From contig JANTQF010000204.1 of NCBI GenBank assembly GCA_032988165.1, forward strand, positions 1 through 62,212: a DNA stretch of 62,212 nucleotides, read 5' to 3'. The notes under the pieces were generated by a model, which worked only from the letters and a program-made list of their open reading frames with translations, ran no database searches and was not told the origin of the DNA. Numbering within the stretch: the stretch's first letter is position 1; each line of letters starts with the position of its first letter. This document shows, in pieces, positions 59,280 to 62,212 of the stretch. A program made the translations under genes and the position numbers. Origin of the DNA: Emmonsiellopsis sp. PD_33. Taxonomy: Eukaryota > Ascomycota > Eurotiomycetes > Onygenales > Ajellomycetaceae.

Positions 59280-60378
59280 AGCCAGTTAGCTTTCTCCTTT
59301 TGATCGGGATGGGAGATGGTGATGGGAATAGGAATGGTGATGGCGAGGAGATGATAGAAACGGAGATGATCCCCAGCCGTTGAAGATGTGGCTGGAAGAA
59401 TTTCATTTGACATATGACATTTATTTTGTCAACCCAGCCAATGACGCTCATGGGCAGCTTGACATAACATGAGGTGGAAGCATGAAGATTTAAGCTCTAG
59501 TTATCGCCTCCCCAGCCATTTTGTTTGGAAAGCTGTATAGATTGAATATGCTTTTTTCAAAATAGCCATTTCTCTGCCAGATGCCATTAATTACTTAGTA
59601 GCACTTAATTATAATGTTCACCCCCAGGATACAAATGAACATACTGGCTACTTTCTGGCTTAATTAACTTTATATTTCTAAGAATTACACAGTCTCAGCT
59701 GCCATTTTAGATCAGTTATTTAATAATACTGCGTATGGCACCAGTGGCCAGTTACATACGTACGCATTACGGAGCAAATTCTAGACGGTATTCCCCCTAT
59801 TTATCTTGGTTAGTATGCTACCACTACAGAAGAAATAATCTCAGGCTTTGATAGAGCCATTTATATATCAGGAATGCACTGATCAAGTTTAAGTGAGAAA
59901 GGCTAGCTTCATCATATTTATTTATTCCTTTAAGCTTTACCCTACTTTGACACTGGAATTTTAACATTTTTTTATTGAGAACAAATAGGCTAGAAAAGGT
60001 TGACTAATAAACCAACCACCTGCCATGGTGTTGCTTGGGCGGTTAGGTTCTAGTTATATAGGCACAATCTGGGCGGCTTGCTAGCTAGGGAAGCACAAAA
60101 GAGAACGTGAAGACAGCTATACAAGCTTGAAAACTTCCTTTCTTTCTTCTCATGGATTAGTGGTATCTAACTCGGAGGTATATATTTAATTACATTAAGC
60201 AGCAGCAGCAGTAGTAGTAGCCAGCCAACCGAACCCATCATCCATCCACCAAAACACGTAGTAGTCTATCAAAGAAATCCAACACTGGGCACGCAGTATA
60301 CAAAAAAAAACCACCGGATAGGAAACCAGCCCTATCCATCCATCCATCTATCTATCCAATAAAAACAACCCCATCCAT
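59280..60378. other. AT-rich intergenic region with microsatellites
   Basis: No gene is recognised. Simple repeats include CAG then TAG triplets (about 60200-60220) and CCAT/CTAT repeats (about 60335-60360). The part next to 60379 is the 3' side of GPI2. Confidence 0.6.
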
Positions 60379-62175
60379 CTAATCCCAATGCCTCCTCAAA
60401 ACCGGCCTCGCCGGATCCCACGGCCCCGCAACCACATTTTTATACTTCTGCAAACTAATCAACCACCAACTACATCCCCCCATAACCAACGCCGTCGACA
60501 ACCCGCCAATCAACACCCCCAACACCGCCGCCATAAACCCCCCGCGCAGCGTAATCCCCACCGCCGCACTGGCGCTAACCACTAACGCAGCGGTCAACAG
60601 CACATGCCCGCGCCACGAAATAGCGCGCAGATGGCGCCGGAAGACGGGGAACAGGCCAAACACCTCGATCGAGAACATGGTTAGACTGAAGACGTGGGTG
60701 GTAGATTTGAGGCGCGAGGCGAGCACGGTGGACGCCATGACGGCGGCGTTTGTGGAGAGGGAGGCGGGGAATTTTGCAGCGGCGGCGCCTTCGCCGCTGC
60801 CGTAGTCGAAGAAGAAGATGTTGATGACCATAAGCCAGCAGCTCATGGCCCAGATGGAGTCGCTGGTTGTGGATTTTGTGAGCGATTTGAGGATCGGGCT
60901 GAGGCCTAGGAGGGCGCAGAAGATTAGGAGGGCGGATTTGGCGGTTTCGAGACGCTGGCGGTTGCGCGGGGAGAGGATGGAGGGGGATGGGGTGGGATTT
61001 GATGGAAATGGGGATGGATTGTTGGTTGAGGGTGATTGGAGTGGGGTATAGGAGGGGAAGGGATGGGTGTCGCCGTTGGTGTAGCTATTGGGTATTGTCG
61101 GGGATGTAGGGGAATTTGGAGAGTTCCCCGAGTGAGCGGATGTAGCGGACGTGCTATGCGAGTAGGTGCTGAGTCCTGTACTTCGGCGTCGCGGTGGGCC
61201 AAGATTCGACGTGGACAGCCGTAAACCCAGGCCGGGGATCTGGTTCTCTTTCTGATTCTCGTGGTTAGACGCGTTGAAAGAACCGCTGACGGAGGACGAG
61301 CTCGATGCCACCTCTCCGCCCCCTGCATCGCCTGGCTGCGCCATTCGAGCCGCCTCTTCCTGCTCTTTCCCGACCCAGAAATCCCACAGTACCCAGCCTA
61401 GGATCGTGCATATACTGCCCCAACCCACCACAGACACGGGACTGATACGCTCCTGGAAAATCCCGCTAAAGCAACACACGAATATAACAACAGAGCAAAC
61501 ATGCTGAACAATAACCGTCGAATCAGCCACCAATGGCCAAAAGTCGTACGGACGCAGGCGCGGGTTGCGCTGTAGATGGTCCAGAAAGGTCTCGGTATCC
61601 GTGTAATTATCCGGGTCTGTAGCAGAAAACAGCACAAGCGCAATTAGCCCTGACATCCATCCCTCCAGCAAGCGTAACCAACTTCAACAAAACTAATAAA
61701 AGAACATACACGATTGCTTAACCCACAACAACTTCTTCCACGCGCCCTTCTGCCTCCTCCTCCGTCCGCGACTACTCGCCGCCCTGGCCGCCCTCTTCTC
61801 CCTACTCCTCTTCTGCTCTGCCACGGCCCCCGGAACCGCCGGCGGCGGCCTCAGCGCCGCCACCGCGGCGGGCAACCTCAGACTTGCCGCATAGTTATTC
61901 CCCGCGACGGGCGGGCGGAGGCGCGGCGGCGAGTGGGCAAAGTAAGCATCTTCGGGCGCGAGATGGTTCGGGTCTGGAGGGGGTCGTTGCGGGGGAGGGG
62001 GTTTTAGGCCGCCAGCACGGTTCGGGTGGGTTTCGACGGGGACTGGAGGCGGGATTGGGGCGGGAGAGTGCGCGGGGGAGGTAGATTGCGGTTGTGATGG
62101 GGATGATGGGGCGGGTTGCGGAGGCGGGGGGGTTGGGGGGGGGGGGGACTGGGCCGCGGGGTCTTGGGGCGCCAT
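60379..62175 (-). CDS. gpi2: GPI-GlcNAc transferase subunit GPI2 (PIG-C)
   Basis: Exons on the minus strand: 62175-61710 and 61616-60379 (567 aa), with GTATGT-CAG borders. Joining them gives WKKLLWVKQSYPDNYTDTETFLDHLQRN, the PIG-C signature. DFWPLVADSTVIVQHVCSVVIFVCCF, LLIFCALLGLSPILKSLTKSTTSDSIWAMS and MVINIFFFDYG follow. So do STNAAVMASTVLASRL, SLTMFSIEVFGLFPVFRRHLR and WWLISLQKYKN. PIG-C is a multi-pass ER protein of the complex that adds GlcNAc to phosphatidylinositol, the first step of GPI-anchor synthesis. Two low-complexity parts, a Pro-rich N-terminus and a Ser/Pro-rich insert (about residues 250-390), make it longer than the yeast protein. An in-frame ATG at 62205 would add ten residues; the true start could lie beyond the window. 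Confidence 0.93.
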
Positions 62176-62212
62176 GCCGGACAGGTCTTTTGATATTAAT
62201 TTCAAGGCTTCC

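Noticed and set aside
1..62212. CRISPR arrays, bacterial operons or Shine-Dalgarno sites
   Set aside because: No regularly spaced repeats; all supported genes are eukaryotic, mostly with spliceosomal introns.

Overview
The window is nuclear DNA of a filamentous ascomycete. Genes have short 50-105 bp GT-AG introns with CTAAC/CTGAC-like branch points, and there are fungal-specific families: a non-reducing PKS relative, a GPI-anchored class III chitinase, a PTH11/rhodopsin-type receptor and Hnm1- and YAT-type permeases. The protein sequences look most like Eurotiomycetes (Eurotiales or Onygenales). This placement is from memory of families; no search was run.

Layout. 1-4.2 kb: remains of a SAT-KS-AT-TE polyketide synthase whose frame is open over about 1.2 kb codons although every catalytic centre except the thioesterase serine is replaced or deleted. 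4.6-6.35 kb (-): NAD(P)-dependent succinate-semialdehyde-type aldehyde dehydrogenase. 8.1-9.0 kb (-): secreted/membrane protein of unknown role. 12.7-14.6 kb (-): five-exon choline-type permease. 15.7-28.5 kb: a Ty1/Copia LTR retrotransposon (290-bp LTRs, target duplication GATTT) with a Ty3/Gypsy element (270-bp LTRs, target duplication GATAA) nested inside its reverse transcriptase active site. Both are mutated by transitions only and the whole block is virtually free of CpG. 31.2-32.7 kb: rhodopsin-fold receptor. 33.16 kb: tRNA-His(GTG). 33.8-35.0 kb: decayed intronless copy of the DEAD-box helicase RRP3. 38.8-41.1 kb: chitinase. 41.6-43.7 kb (-): beta-lactamase/LACTB-like secreted protein. 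43.7-53.4 kb: gene-poor stretch with one tiny secreted Pro-Thr-Gly protein. 53.4-55.2 kb: amino-acid permease, convergent with a homocysteine S-methyltransferase (55.3-56.5 kb, -). 57.5-58.2 kb and 58.5-59.3 kb (-): two fungal hypothetical genes. 60.4-62.2 kb (-): GPI2/PIG-C of GPI-anchor synthesis.

The genes do not form an obvious pathway. Housekeeping and transport genes are interspersed with accessory DNA. The two most unusual things are the hollowed-out PKS and the nested, CpG-free retrotransposon block with a Cys-rich ORF convergent to gag-pol. A third, composition-level signal is that several genes show a sharp switch from C-rich to G-rich on the + strand inside the coding region.
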